The translations under genes and the position numbers were made by a program. The notes under the pieces are model-generated. The model was not told the DNA's origin, did not search any database, and saw only the letters and a list, made by a program, of their open reading frames with translations. Positions 7,653-18,100 of a stretch of 64,000 nucleotides of DNA are shown here, piece after piece. The stretch's first letter is position 1, and every line of letters begins with the position of its first letter. Origin of the DNA: Hydrogenophaga sp. NFH-34 (GTDB lineage: Bacteria > Pseudomonadota > Gammaproteobacteria > Burkholderiales > Burkholderiaceae_C); assembly GCF_021401345.1 (NCBI RefSeq), contig NZ_JACBGE010000002.1:124001-188000 (forward strand), read 5' to 3'.

Positions 7653-9722
7653 TTAGCGCAGCGCACGGTAGATGGCATCGGCCAGTTCGGCCGAAATGCC
7701 GTCCACGGTCGCCAAATCCTCCACGCTGGCGGCCGCCACCCCACGCACGCCGCCGAAGCGTTGCAACAGACGGGCTCGCTTCTTGGGCCCCACGCCCGGA
7801 ATGTCTTCGAGCTTGCTGCCACCGGTGCGCACCTTGGCACGTTGCGCGCGCATGCCGGTGATGGCGAAGCGGTGCGCCTCGTCGCGGATCTGCGCCACCA
7901 GCATCAGCGCGGCCGAATCGTGGCCCAGGTAGACCTTGGGCCGGCCGTCGGCGAACACCAGTTCTTCCAGCCCGACCTTGCGGCCTTCGCCCTTTTCCAC
8001 ACCGACGATCAGCGCGAGGTCCAGGCCCAGTTGCTGGAACACCTCGCGCGCCATCGACACCTGGCCTTTGCCCCCGTCGACCAGCACCAGGTCGGGCATG
8101 CGCGGTCCCTTGGGCGGCTCGGCCGATTCGGCGGCTGCCACGCCCCCCGGATCGGGCGCGTCGTCGCTGCGCTCCGGCGCCTCCGCCAGGGCCTCGCCCT
8201 GCTCGGCGCGCAAGGCCTCGGCGATCCTGCCGTAACGCCGCAGCAGCACCTGGCGCATGGCGGCGTAGTCGTCGCCCGGCGTGATGCCGTCGATGTTGTA
8301 GCGGCGGTACTGGCTGTTCTGCATCTTGTGTGCCTCGAACACCACGCACGAGGCCTGGGTCGACTCGCCCGCCGTGTGCGAGATGTCGAAACACTCGATG
8401 CGCAGCTCGTCGAGGTTGTCGTCCGGCAGGCCCAGCGCTTCGGCCAGCGCACGGGTGCGCGCCTGCTGCGACCCCTCTTCGGCCAGCAACCGTGCCAGCG
8501 CGATCTCGGCGTTCTTCTGCGCCATGTCGAGCCAGGCGCGGCGGTGCTCGCGCGGCTGGTGCACCGCGTGCACGCGGGCGCCGTTCTGCTCGGTCAGGGC
8601 CTCCATCAGGGCCTTGCTGACGGCGTGGCTGGTCACCAGTGTGTGCGGCAGCGCGGTGCCCAGGTAATGCTGGGCGATAAAGGCCTCGAGCACGCGCACG
8701 TGCACGCGCTCCAGCGGGTCCGCACAGGCCACCGGCGACGCGCCACCTTCCGTGCCCAGGCCCTCGTCGATCTGGGTGGCATCGTCAACGTGCGCGGGAA
8801 AGTAGGGCCGGTCGCCCAGGTGGCGGCCACCGCGCACCATGGCCAGGTTCACGCAAGCCTTGCCGCCGAGCACGCGCACGGCCAGGATGTCCACGTCGCG
8901 GTCGCTGGCGCTTTCCATGGCCTGCTGGTGCAGCACCCTGGACAGCGCGCTCATCTGGTTGCGGATTTCGGCCGCCTGCTCGAATTCGAGCCGGTCGGCG
9001 TGCGCCATCATGCGCATTTCCAGCTCGTCCAGCACCTGCTGGGTCTCGCCACGCAGGAAGCGCTCGGCCGCCGCCACGTCGCGCCCGTAGTCTTCCGAAT
9101 CGACCAGGTCGACGCAGGGGCCGCTGCAGCGCTTGATCTGGTAGAGCAGACAGGGCCGCGTGCGGTTGGTGAACACCGTGTCCTCGCAGGTGCGCAGGCG
9201 AAACACTTTCTGCAGCAGCGTGATCGACTCCTTGACCGCCCAGGCGCTCGGGTACGGCCCGTAGTAGCTGTGGCGCCGGTCCACCACGCCCCGGTAATAG
9301 GCCATGCGCGGGAACGCCAGGGACGGCACGGGCAAGGCACCGGCGGTGCGGTAGGTTTCGCGCGTGCCGGTGATCTTCAGGTAGGGGTAGCTCTTGTCGT
9401 CGCGAAACAGGATGTTGAACTTGGGGTTCAACGTCTTGATCAGGTTGTTTTCCAGCAGCAGCGCCTCGGCTTCGGAGCGCACCACCGTGGTCTCCATGCG
9501 CACGATGCGGCTGACCATGTGGCCGATGCGCGTGCCATCGTGGTTCTTCTGGAAATAGCTGCTGACGCGCTTCTTCAGGTTGCGCGCCTTGCCCACGTAG
9601 AGCACCTGGCCCTGGGCGTCGAAATAGCGGTAGACGCCGGGCAAGGGCGGCAGTGCGGTCACCTGGGCCAGCAACGCCTGGCTGTGCGCGGGTTTGTCGG
9701 CGTCGGACGGGGCATCGGTCAT
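7653..9722 (-). CDS. uvrC: Excinuclease ABC subunit C
   Basis: The 689-residue protein begins [18 protein letters not shown]. It has a GIY-YIG nuclease domain ([19 protein letters not shown], about residues 28-47), a UVR motif in the middle ([15 protein letters not shown]), an RNase H-like second nuclease domain ([11 protein letters not shown], then [10 protein letters not shown]) and C-terminal helix-hairpin-helix motifs ([20 protein letters not shown]). UvrC makes the two incisions in nucleotide excision repair. A proline/alanine-rich insertion, including [18 protein letters not shown], precedes the DGGKG motif and looks like a lineage-specific linker. The start is only 26 bp from the divergent earP start, so each promoter probably lies in the other gene. 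Confidence 0.95.
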   Translation of the reverse strand: MTDAPSDADKPAHSQALLAQVTALPPLPGVYRYFDAQGQVLYVGKARNLKKRVSSYFQKNHDGTRIGHMVSRIVRMETTVVRSEAEALLLENNLIKTLNPKFNILFRDDKSYPYLKITGTRETYRTAGALPVPSLAFPRMAYYRGVVDRRHSYYGPYPSAWAVKESITLLQKVFRLRTCEDTVFTNRTRPCLLYQIKRCSGPCVDLVDSEDYGRDVAAAERFLRGETQQVLDELEMRMMAHADRLEFEQAAEIRNQMSALSRVLHQQAMESASDRDVDILAVRVLGGKACVNLAMVRGGRHLGDRPYFPAHVDDATQIDEGLGTEGGASPVACADPLERVHVRVLEAFIAQHYLGTALPHTLVTSHAVSKALMEALTEQNGARVHAVHQPREHRRAWLDMAQKNAEIALARLLAEEGSQQARTRALAEALGLPDDNLDELRIECFDISHTAGESTQASCVVFEAHKMQNSQYRRYNIDGITPGDDYAAMRQVLLRRYGRIAEALRAEQGEALAEAPERSDDAPDPGGVAAAESAEPPKGPRMPDLVLVDGGKGQVSMAREVFQQLGLDLALIVGVEKGEGRKVGLEELVFADGRPKVYLGHDSAALMLVAQIRDEAHRFAITGMRAQRAKVRTGGSKLEDIPGVGPKKRARLLQRFGGVRGVAAASVEDLATVDGISAELADAIYRALR

Positions 9723-9748
9723 GGGCGCTATTGTGGACAATGCGCGCC

Positions 9749-10807
9749 ATGCCTTCGCTGCTCTGGGACGTTTTCTGCACCGTGGTCGACAACCACGGCG
9801 ACATCGGCGTGGGCTGGCGCTTCTCGCAGGGGCTGGCCGCTCGTGGCCAACGCGTCCGTCTGTGGGTGGACGACGCCTCGGCGCTCGCGTGGATGGCGCC
9901 CGAGGGCGACCCGGACGTGCAGGTGCGGCCCTGGCAAGGCATGCCGCCAACCGGGCTGGCCCCCGGCGATGTGCTCGTCGAAACCTTCGGCTGCGACATC
10001 CCACCGGACTGGGTGCTGGCCGTGGCCCCGCGGCCCGGCCCCTGGATCAACCTGGAATACCTGAGCGCCGAAAGCTACGTGGCGCGCATGCACCGCCTGC
10101 CTTCACCCGTGCTCAACGGTCCCCTGGCCGGCCGCACCAAACACTTCTTCTACCCCGGCTTCACGCCGGACACGGGCGGCCTGCTGCGCGAAACCGACCT
10201 GGCGGCACGCCAGGTCCGCTTCGACCGCAGCGCCTGGCTGCATCGGCACGCCGACGGCTGGCAGGGCGAACCCGTGCACAACCTGTTCTGCTACGAACCT
10301 GCCGGCCTGCCCGCCTGGCTGGACAGGCTGCGCGCACCCGACCAGCCCCCCGCCCACGTGCTGGTGGCCCCGGGTCGCGCCGCCGCCGCGGTGCGCCAGC
10401 ACCTGGGCCCGGCCACACAGCACGGCCCGTTGCGCCTGACCTGGCGCCCCCCTTGCAGCCAGGCCGAATTCGACGAAGGCCTCTGGGCCAGCGACACCAA
10501 CTGGGTGCGGGGTGAAGACTCGCTGGTGCGCGCCCTGTGGGCCGGCCGGCCGCTGGTCTGGCACATCTACCCGCAACACGACGGCGCCCACCACGCCAAG
10601 CTGGCGGCCTTCCTGGACTGGCTGGACGCCCCGCCCGACCTGCGTTCGGTGCACCGCTGCTGGAACGCCGACACGCCGCAAGACATGCCCGCTCACGATC
10701 CGATGGACTGGGTAGCCACACTGGCCCGCGCCCGGGAACGGCTGCTCGCGCAACCCGATCTGGTGTCGCAACTGCTGGATTTCGTGGCGGCCACCGCGCC
10801 CCACTGA
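9749..10807 (+). CDS. earP: EF-P arginine rhamnosyltransferase
   Basis: The 352-residue protein begins [20 protein letters not shown]. EarP transfers rhamnose from dTDP-rhamnose to Arg32 of elongation factor P, which EF-P needs in order to rescue polyproline stalls in these bacteria. The N-terminal [11 protein letters not shown] holds the family's conserved aspartates, and [15 protein letters not shown] with [12 protein letters not shown] is the C-terminal nucleotide-sugar motif region. The neighbour efp encodes an EF-P with Arg at position 32, which supports the assignment. An ATG nine bases earlier, in frame, is an alternative start. Confidence 0.92.
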   Translation: MPSLLWDVFCTVVDNHGDIGVGWRFSQGLAARGQRVRLWVDDASALAWMAPEGDPDVQVRPWQGMPPTGLAPGDVLVETFGCDIPPDWVLAVAPRPGPWINLEYLSAESYVARMHRLPSPVLNGPLAGRTKHFFYPGFTPDTGGLLRETDLAARQVRFDRSAWLHRHADGWQGEPVHNLFCYEPAGLPAWLDRLRAPDQPPAHVLVAPGRAAAAVRQHLGPATQHGPLRLTWRPPCSQAEFDEGLWASDTNWVRGEDSLVRALWAGRPLVWHIYPQHDGAHHAKLAAFLDWLDAPPDLRSVHRCWNADTPQDMPAHDPMDWVATLARARERLLAQPDLVSQLLDFVAATAPH

Positions 10808-10822
10808 CCCCGCCGGCGTGGC

Positions 10823-10990
10823 TCAGCCGGCGCGCCCCTCGCTCAGCGCCGGTGCCACACGCAGGAACGCTTCCCGCAACACCGCGACCGCCGGCAACTC
10901 GGGCCCCGGCCCCCGGTGCGTGAGCATCACCCCGTGCTCATCGGGAATGCCAACGCGATGCGGATCTGGCGCAACGCGGCCAGCATCGAA
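10823..10990 (-). pseudogene. Possible remnant of a LysR-type regulator C-terminus
   Basis: Between earP and efp a minus-strand frame ends with a stretch containing [19 protein letters not shown] and then [14 protein letters not shown]. This resembles the end of LysR-type effector domains. No N-terminal part or helix-turn-helix is present, and efp's promoter lies just upstream of it. It may be a degraded fragment. The resemblance is short and could be chance in GC-rich DNA. Confidence 0.3.
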
Positions 10991-11023
10991 GGGCTGGACA
11001 GGCGGGGCGCCATCGGGATTGGT

Positions 11024-11029
11024 TAAAAT
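11024..11029 (+). promoter_or_regulatory. Candidate -10 of efp
   Basis: TAAAAT lies about 105 bp before the efp start and resembles the -10 hexamer. No well-spaced -35 is evident: TGGACA at 10995-11000 is too far upstream. The leader that follows can fold into GC-rich hairpins, for example GGGCC with GGCCC near 11047-11058. Confidence 0.35.
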
Positions 11030-11132
11030 CGCAGGTTTTGCAAAGGGCCACGGCCCGCTTTGCCGCCGGAAGTTCCGCATGGGGTGGGACCCCTGCCCCG
11101 CGGCTGGAACCCTACCTACTCCCAGATTCACC

Positions 11133-11687
11133 ATGAAAATCGCCCAAGAAATCCGCGCCGGCAACGTCATCATGCACGGCAAGGACCCGATGATCGTCCT
11201 GCGCACCGAATACGCCCGCGGCGGCCGCGGCGCGGCCACCGTCCGCATGAAGCTCAAGGGCCTGCTGGGCAACATCGGCACCGAAGTCGTGTTCAAGGCC
11301 GACGACAAGATGGACCAGATCATCCTGGACCACAAGGAGTGCACCTACTCCTACTTCGCCGACCCGATGTACGTGTTCATGGACACCGAGTACAACCAGT
11401 ACGAGGTGGAAGCCGAGAACATGGGCGATGCCCTGAACTACCTGGAAGACGGCATGGCCGTGGAAGTGGTGTTCTACGACGGCAAGGCCATTTCGGTCGA
11501 ACTGCCCACCAGTGTCGAGCGCGTGATCACCTGGACCGAACCCGCCGTCAAGGGCGACACCTCGGGCAAGGTGCTCAAGCCCGCCAAGATCGCCACCGGT
11601 TTCGAAGTCGCCGTGCCGCTGTTCGTGGCCCAGGACGACAAGATCGAAATCGACACCCGCACCGGCGAATACCGCAAGCGCGTCTGA
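11133..11687 (+). CDS. efp: Elongation factor P
   Basis: The 184-residue protein begins [20 protein letters not shown] and has the three-domain EF-P layout. EF-P binds between the P and E sites and restores peptide-bond formation at consecutive prolines. The domain I loop contains GGRG with Arg at residue 32, the residue rhamnosylated by EarP. Its modifying enzyme is encoded immediately upstream. Lysine-type (EpmA) modification is excluded because there is no lysine at that position. A strong terminator follows. Confidence 0.97.
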   Translation: MKIAQEIRAGNVIMHGKDPMIVLRTEYARGGRGAATVRMKLKGLLGNIGTEVVFKADDKMDQIILDHKECTYSYFADPMYVFMDTEYNQYEVEAENMGDALNYLEDGMAVEVVFYDGKAISVELPTSVERVITWTEPAVKGDTSGKVLKPAKIATGFEVAVPLFVAQDDKIEIDTRTGEYRKRV

Positions 11688-11790
11688 ACACCGTGCTTGC
11701 ACGCGCCGGCGCTGCGCGGATCGCCGCTCCCCGACAGGACGGACGGCCTCCAGCGCGCCCCGGCGGGAGGCCGTTGGCGACCTCCCACCC

Positions 11791-11814
11791 AGGCTCCTGA
11801 CGGAGCCTTTTTTT
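11791..11814 (+). terminator. efp terminator
   Basis: AGGCTCC and GGAGCCT pair around TGAC and are followed by a T run. A second 9-bp hairpin (ACGGCCTCC at 11743-11751 with GGAGGCCGT at 11766-11774) lies just upstream. Confidence 0.9.
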
Positions 11815-11824
11815 CGCCCCCACC

Positions 11825-12703
11825 ATGGAACTGCTGTCCCGCATCGCCGACGTGATCGTCCCGGTCTTCCTGATCGTGGCGATCGGCTACGCCTACGGGC
11901 GCCGGCACGCGCCGGACCTCGGCGCCTTCAACCGCATCGCGCTGGATGTGCTGGCGCCCCTGCTGGTGTATGCCGCCCTGGCCGACCGCGACTTCCAGCT
12001 TTCTGCCCATGTGCCCCTGCTCATCGGCGGCACCGTGTTGATCCTGGGCAGCGGCCTGCTGGCCTGGCCCCTGGCGCGCCGCTTCGGCGCCGAACCGCGC
12101 ACCCTGGTGCCGGTGATCATGTTCAACAACTGCGGCAACATGGGCCTGCCATTGGCCCTGCTGGCCTTCGGCACCGCGAACTTCGGGGCCGCCGTCGCCC
12201 TGTTCGCGGTCAGCAACCTGCTGCATTTTTCTGTCGGGGCACGCATCACCAGCCGCGTGGCACGCACCCGCGACCTGCTCACCAGCCCCTTGATGATCGG
12301 TACCGCGCTGGGTTTCGCCAGCGCGCTGACCGACCTGCGCCCTCCCGCCCCGGCGCTGGCCGGCATGAAGCTGCTGGGCGACGCCCTGCTGCCCATGATG
12401 CTCTTTGCTCTGGGAACGCGCCTGACATCGCTCACCCGCAGCGGGCTTGCACAGGGCCTGCTCGGCGCCCTGGCCCGCCCGCTGATCGGACTCGCGCTGG
12501 GCATTCCGCTGGCCTGGGCCCTCGGCCTGGAAGGTGCGGCGCGGGGCCAGTTGCTGCTGTTTGCTGCCCTGCCACCCGCGGTGGTGCAGTACATGCTGGC
12601 CGAACGTTATGGCCAGGAGCCCGACAAGGTGGGCGCCATGATCATGCTGGGCAATGCCCTGTCCGTGGTCTTTGTCCCGCTGGCCCTCGCGCTCGGGCTC
12701 TGA
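11825..12703 (+). CDS. AEC-family permease (auxin efflux carrier type)
   Basis: The 292-residue membrane protein begins MELLSRIADVIVPVFLIVAI and has about ten hydrophobic segments. FNNCGNMGLPLALLAFG near residue 100 and PPAVVQYMLAERYG near 245 are the conserved regions of AEC permeases. Known bacterial relatives transport malate, malonate or other organic acids. The substrate here is unknown. The ATG is 10 bp after the efp terminator, so its own promoter must overlap that region or lie within efp. Confidence 0.85.
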   Translation: MELLSRIADVIVPVFLIVAIGYAYGRRHAPDLGAFNRIALDVLAPLLVYAALADRDFQLSAHVPLLIGGTVLILGSGLLAWPLARRFGAEPRTLVPVIMFNNCGNMGLPLALLAFGTANFGAAVALFAVSNLLHFSVGARITSRVARTRDLLTSPLMIGTALGFASALTDLRPPAPALAGMKLLGDALLPMMLFALGTRLTSLTRSGLAQGLLGALARPLIGLALGIPLAWALGLEGAARGQLLLFAALPPAVVQYMLAERYGQEPDKVGAMIMLGNALSVVFVPLALALGL

Positions 12704-12747
12704 GCGCCATCCTCCCGTTTCAAGACACCGCTGAAAGGACCCTCTCG

Positions 12748-13635
12748 ATGCAACCCACCCAGCACCTGAGCGAACAGCGCCTGGCCGACGCCTGGGCCGA
12801 GCTGCAGGCCCAGTCCAACAACGGCACCGCCCTGACCGCCGACGCCTACCGCCTGGCCTTCGCCGACCCCGAGTTCATGCTCCGGCGGGAAACCCGGGGC
12901 ATCCGCATCCAGCTGGAAATGCTCAAACCCGATCTGGCGCAGGCCAGCATGGGCGTTCAGCACACCGTCGTGGTGTTCGGCAGCGCCCGCATCCGCGAAC
13001 CCGCGGTGGCCGCCGAACAGCTCGCCGCCGCCGAGGCCGGGGGCGATGCACGCACCATCGCCAAGGCACGCGCCCTGATGCGCAACGCCCACTACTACGA
13101 CGAAGCCCGTGAATTCGCGCGCATCGTCGCCCGCTACAGTCGGCACTGCCCGCGCGAGGAGCAGATGTTCGTCTGCACCGGCGGCGGGCCCGGCATCATG
13201 GAAGCCGCCAACCGGGGCGCCCACGACGAAGGGGCCCTGAATGTGGGCCTCAACATCACACTGCCGCACGAGCAGTCGGGCAACGTCTACGTCACACCCG
13301 ACCTGGGCTTCAAGTTCCACTACTTCGCGATGCGCAAGATGCACTTCATGATGCGCGCCAAGGCCCTGGTGGCGTTCCCCGGCGGTTTCGGCACGCTGGA
13401 CGAGCTGTTCGAGGTCATCACGCTCGTGCAGTGCCAGAAAGCCAAGCCGGTCCCCATCGTGCTGTTCGGCAGCGACTACTGGCGCCGGCTGCTCAACCTC
13501 GATCTGCTGGTGGAAGAAGGCACGATCTCGCCGGAAGACGTGAACCTGGTCAAGTACGTGGACGACCCGCAGACGGCCTGGGAACACATCCTGGCGTTCT
13601 ACAACCTGCCGGACGTGCCGTCGCGCTGCGGATAA
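12748..13635 (+). CDS. LOG-family protein (TIGR00730-like Rossmann fold)
   Basis: The 295-residue protein carries GGGPGIMEAANRGA and PGGFGTLDELFE, the two signatures of LOG / lysine-decarboxylase-like proteins. The best studied members are nucleoside 5'-monophosphate phosphoribohydrolases (cytokinin-activating LOG; PpnN in enterobacteria). It is longer than the minimal LOG fold of about 190 residues because of an N-terminal extension of about 70 residues. AAAGGA precedes the ATG. The exact substrate is inferred from family only. Confidence 0.85.
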   Translation: MQPTQHLSEQRLADAWAELQAQSNNGTALTADAYRLAFADPEFMLRRETRGIRIQLEMLKPDLAQASMGVQHTVVVFGSARIREPAVAAEQLAAAEAGGDARTIAKARALMRNAHYYDEAREFARIVARYSRHCPREEQMFVCTGGGPGIMEAANRGAHDEGALNVGLNITLPHEQSGNVYVTPDLGFKFHYFAMRKMHFMMRAKALVAFPGGFGTLDELFEVITLVQCQKAKPVPIVLFGSDYWRRLLNLDLLVEEGTISPEDVNLVKYVDDPQTAWEHILAFYNLPDVPSRCG

Positions 13636-13639
13636 ACAG

Positions 13640-13664
13640 GGTGGCCCGCCGGCGGCGGGCCACC
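13640..13664. terminator. Strong hairpin between convergent genes
   Basis: GGTGGCCCGCC and its exact complement form an 11-bp stem with a GGC loop. It lies between the LOG gene and the convergent outer membrane factor gene. There is no T tract, so termination is probable but not certain. Confidence 0.5.
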
Positions 13665-13695
13665 GGGACGCGGCAGACGCCGCGCCAGGGATGCT

Positions 13696-15102
13696 TCAGT
13701 AGCCGCCGCCCAGGGCCTTGTACAGCGTGACCTGGTTCAGGCGCTGCGCCAGCGCGGTCTGCACCTGCGCCTGCCGGGCCGTGAACAGCGAACGCTGGGC
13801 ATCGAGCACGTCGAGGTAGCTGGCCACGCCGTTGCGGTAACGCAGCTCGGCCAGACGCATGCGGTCGGACTCGGCACGCACGAGGTCTTCCTGCGCCTTG
13901 AGCTGTTCGCCCAGGGTGGCCCGGCCGGCCAGCGCGTCGGCCACTTCGCGGAACGCGGTCTGGATGCTCTTCTCGTACTGGGCCACGGCGCCGTCGCGTG
14001 CGGCGCGGGCCGCGCCGAGCGAGGCCTGGTTGCGGCCGAGATCAAAGATCGGCAGCAGCGCCTGCGGTGCCAGCGTGAAACCCCAGGAGCCGTCCTTGAA
14101 CAGCCCCGACAGCTCGGTGCTGGCCGAACCCAGCGACGAGGTCAGCGAGATGCGCGGAAAGAAAGCCGCACGGGCCGCGCCGATGTTGGCATTGGCCGCA
14201 CGCAATTGCTGCTCGGCCTGGCGGATGTCCGGACGGCGCTCCAGCAGGTCCGAAGGCAGGCCTTCGGGCACATCGGGAAGGGCAACGGTTTGGGCCGAAG
14301 GCACCTGCGGCAGCCATTCGGCCGGCACCGCCTGCCCCACCAGCAAAGCCAGCGCATTGCGGTCCTGTTCGCGCTGGCGCTGCTGCTGGGCCAGCGTGGC
14401 CCGCGCGGTGGCCGCCAGCGACTCGGCCTGCCGCAGGTCCAGCGCGGACGAAGCGCCGTTCTCGAACCGCAGGCGCGTCAGGCGCAGCGATTCGTCGCGC
14501 GTGACCTGGGTGTCGCGCGTCAGCGCCAGCAGTTCCTCGTCGGCCTGCAGCGTCAGCCAGGTGCTCGTCACGGCCGCCACCAGGCTGGTCTGCGCCGCAT
14601 GCAAGGCTTCTTCGCTGGCCAGGAAGTTGGCCAGCGCCGCTTCGCGCAGGCTGCCGAGGCGGCCGAAGAAATCGATCTCCCAGGCGCTCACCAACAGGCC
14701 GGCGGTGTAGGTGCTGCTGATGTTGCCGCCTTCGGTGGCCACACGCTCGCCCGTCACGCCCATGTTCAGCGTGGGCGCCACGTTGGCGCGGGCGATCTGG
14801 TGCTGGGCACGGACCTGTTCGACATTGGCCATTGCCACGCGCAGGTCGCGGTTGTTGGCCAATGCCAGCCGGACCACTTCGCGCAGGCGCTCGTCGGCCA
14901 CAAAATCGCTCCAGGCCGGCAGGGCGGCGGCAGCAGCGGCCTGTGCGGCCGGCGCACCACTGAACGTGGCGGGCACGGGCGCCTCGGGGCGCTGGTACTC
15001 GGGCGTGAGCGAACAGGCGGACAGCGCGGCCAGGGTCAGGGCACCGAGCGCCCAGCGGCCGGAGCGGGAGAAACGGGTCAGGGGGGTAGCAAGGTCACTC
15101 AT
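13696..15102 (-). CDS. RND efflux outer membrane factor (NodT/OprM family lipoprotein)
   Basis: The 468-residue protein has a lipoprotein signal with lipobox LSAC (Cys30), then TPEYQRPEAPVPATF, typical of OprM-like factors. Two copies of the outer membrane efflux domain follow, with repeats such as PDIRQAEQQLRAANANIGAARAAFFPRISLT. It forms the trimeric channel through the outer membrane for the adjacent pump. Its ATG overlaps the end of the pump gene by 8 bp, so the two are translationally coupled. It is the last gene of the adaptor-pump-channel operon. Confidence 0.93.
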   Translation of the reverse strand: MSDLATPLTRFSRSGRWALGALTLAALSACSLTPEYQRPEAPVPATFSGAPAAQAAAAAALPAWSDFVADERLREVVRLALANNRDLRVAMANVEQVRAQHQIARANVAPTLNMGVTGERVATEGGNISSTYTAGLLVSAWEIDFFGRLGSLREAALANFLASEEALHAAQTSLVAAVTSTWLTLQADEELLALTRDTQVTRDESLRLTRLRFENGASSALDLRQAESLAATARATLAQQQRQREQDRNALALLVGQAVPAEWLPQVPSAQTVALPDVPEGLPSDLLERRPDIRQAEQQLRAANANIGAARAAFFPRISLTSSLGSASTELSGLFKDGSWGFTLAPQALLPIFDLGRNQASLGAARAARDGAVAQYEKSIQTAFREVADALAGRATLGEQLKAQEDLVRAESDRMRLAELRYRNGVASYLDVLDAQRSLFTARQAQVQTALAQRLNQVTLYKALGGGY

Positions 15103-18100
15103 CGCTCTTGGCTCCGATGTGCGAATGTTCGGCCGCAAACTGTTGCTGGCGGGCGCTGCCCTTGAACAGCGAACGCACGACCACAAAGAAGATCGGCACG
15201 AAGATCACCGCCAGCGCGGTGCCGGTGATCATGCCGCCGATCACGCCGGTACCGATGGCCCGCTGGCTGGCGGAACCGGCCCCGGAGGCGATGGCCAGCG
15301 GCAGCACGCCGAGCGTGAAGGCCATGGAGGTCATGACGATGGGACGGAAGCGCAGGTGCGCCGCCGCCAGCGCGGCTTCGATCACGCTCTTGCCCTGGGC
15401 CTGCAGGTCCTTGGCAAATTCGATGATCAGGATGGCGTTCTTCGCCGACAGGCCGATGATGGTGATCAGCCCCACTTGGAAGTACACGTCGTTGGCATAG
15501 TTGCGAAGCAGCGTGGCCAGCAGCACGCCGAGCACACCCAGCGGCACCACCAGAATCACCGAGAACGGAATCGACCAGCTTTCGTACAGCGCTGCCAGGC
15601 AGAGGAACACCGCCAGGATGGCAAACGCGTAGACGATGAGCGCCTGCGAACCCGCCAGCTTTTCTTCGCGCGACTGGCCGGTCCATTCGAAACCGAAGCC
15701 CTGCGGCAGTTGCGCCGCCAGCTTTTCCATTTCGGCCATGGCGTCACCGGTGCTGAAGCCGGGCGCCGCGCCACCGCTGATGCGCATGGACGGGTAGCCG
15801 TTGTAGCGCACGGTCTGCATCGGGCCGGTGACCCAGTGGGTGCTGGCGAAGGCCGACAGCGGCACCGCCTGCCCCTTGCTGTTGAGCACGTTCAGGCGCA
15901 GCAGGTCTTCCGGCTGCATGCGGGCGGCCGCGTCGGCCTGCACCACCACCCGTTGCAGGCGGCCGGCGTTCGGGAAGTCGTTCACGTAGCTGGAACCCAG
16001 CGCGGTGCCGATCGCGGTGCTGATGGACGCGAAGTCCACCCCTTGCGCGTTGGCCTTGTCGCGGTCGATGTCGAGCTGCAGCTGCGGCGCGTCTTCCAGG
16101 CCGTCCGGACGCACCTGGGTCAGCACCTTGCTCTGCGATGCCATGCCCAGCAACTGGTTGCGCGCGGCGACCAGCGCTTCGTGCCCACGACCGGCGCGGT
16201 CCTGCAGGCGGAACGTGAAGCCCGACGACGCCCCGAGCTCGGGGATCGGTGGCGGGCTCAGCGGAAAGATGAACGCATCGCGGATGCCCGACAGCGCGCC
16301 GAAGGCACGGCCGGCCAGCGCCTGCGCCGAGCTGCCCGGCCCGGTGCGTTCGGTCCAGTCCTTGAGGGTCACGAACGCCAGCGCGGCGTTCTGCCCCTGC
16401 CCGGAGAAGCTGAAGCCCAGCACGCTCACCATGCTCTCCACTTCGGGTTGCTGCAACACGAAGCCTTCCACCTGCTTCATCACCTCCAGCGTGCGCTCGC
16501 GGGTGGCCCCCGGCGGCAGTTGCACGTTCACGAGCATGTTGCCCTGGTCTTCGTTCGGCAGGAACGATGTGGGCAGGCGGTTGTAGACCACGGCGGCGGC
16601 GGCCACGATGGCGACATAGATCACCAGCGTGCGGCCGGCGCGCGGCAACAGCGCCGCCACGCCCTTTTCGTAGCGCTTGGCGGTGCGGGAGAAGCCCCGG
16701 TTGAACCAGCCGAAGAAACCCTTCTTCTCGTGATGGTGCCCCGCCTCCACCGGTTTGAGCAGCGTGGCGCACAGCGCCGGCGTGAGCGACAGCGCCATGA
16801 AGGCCGAGAAGGCGATCGACATGCCCATCACCGCAGCGAACTGGCGGTAGATGTTGCCGACAGCGCCACTGAAGAAAGCCAGCGGCACGAACACCGAGAT
16901 CAGCACCACGGTCACGCCGATGATGGCGCCCGAAATCTGGCTCATGGCTTTGCGCGTGGCCTGCAGCGGCGGCAAGCCCTCTTCGCTCATGATGCGCTCG
17001 ACGTTCTCCACCACCACGATGGCGTCGTCCACCACGATACCGATCACCAGCACCATGCCGAACATGGTCAGCACGTTGATCGAGAAGCCCAATGCCAGCA
17101 GGCCCGCAAAGGTGCCCAGCAGTGCCACCGGCACCACGATGGTCGGGATCACGGTGTAGCGCCAGTTCTGCAGGAACAGGAACATCACCAGGAACACCAG
17201 TGCCACGGCTTCCAGCAGCGTTTCGGCCACCTGCTGGATGGAGATCTTCACGAAGCGCGAGCTGTCGTAGGGGATGGCCCACTGCATGCCTTCGGGGAAG
17301 TAGCGCTCCAGTTCGGTCATCTTGGCGCGCACCGCCTCGGCGGTGGCCATGGCGTTGCCACTGGGCGCCAGTTGCACACCGATACCGGTGGAAGGCTGGC
17401 CGTTGAGACGGGCTTCCGTGGCGTAGGCCTGGGCGCCCAGTTCGATGCGTGCCACGTCCTTGAGGCGCACGGTCGAGCCGTCGCTGCCGGCCCGCAGCAC
17501 GATGTCGCCGAACTGCTCCACGGTGCTGAACTGGCCGTTGACGACCACGGTGGCGGCGATGCTCTGGCCGGCCACGTTGGGCAGGGCCCCGATTTCGCCA
17601 GCCGACACCTGCACGTTCTGCGCGCGGATGGCGGCGGTCACATCGGCCGCGCTGAGGTTCAGGCCCAGCAGCTTGGCCGGGTCGATCCAGACCCGCATGG
17701 CGCGCTCGGTACCGAACAGCTGGGCCTGACCCACGCCAGGGATGCGCTGGATTTCCGGCACGATGTTGCGAGCGGCATAGTCGCCCAGCGCCACCGGGTC
17801 CCACTTGGGGTCATCGCTCGACAGGATGGTGAACAGCAGGAAGTTGCTGCGCGACTTGTCCACGCGCACGCCTTGCTGCGTCACCGCAGCGGGCAGGCGT
17901 GGCGTGGCCCGCGACAGCCGGTTCTGCACATCCACCTGCGCCAGATCGGCGTTGGTGCCGGCCTCGAAACTCAGCGTGATGCTGCCGGAGCCGTCGGCCT
18001 GCGCCACCGACTCCATGTAGATCAGGCCGGGCGAGCCGTTCATCTCGCGCTCGATGACCGACAGCACGCTGTCTTCGAGCGTCTGGGCCGACGCGCCGGG

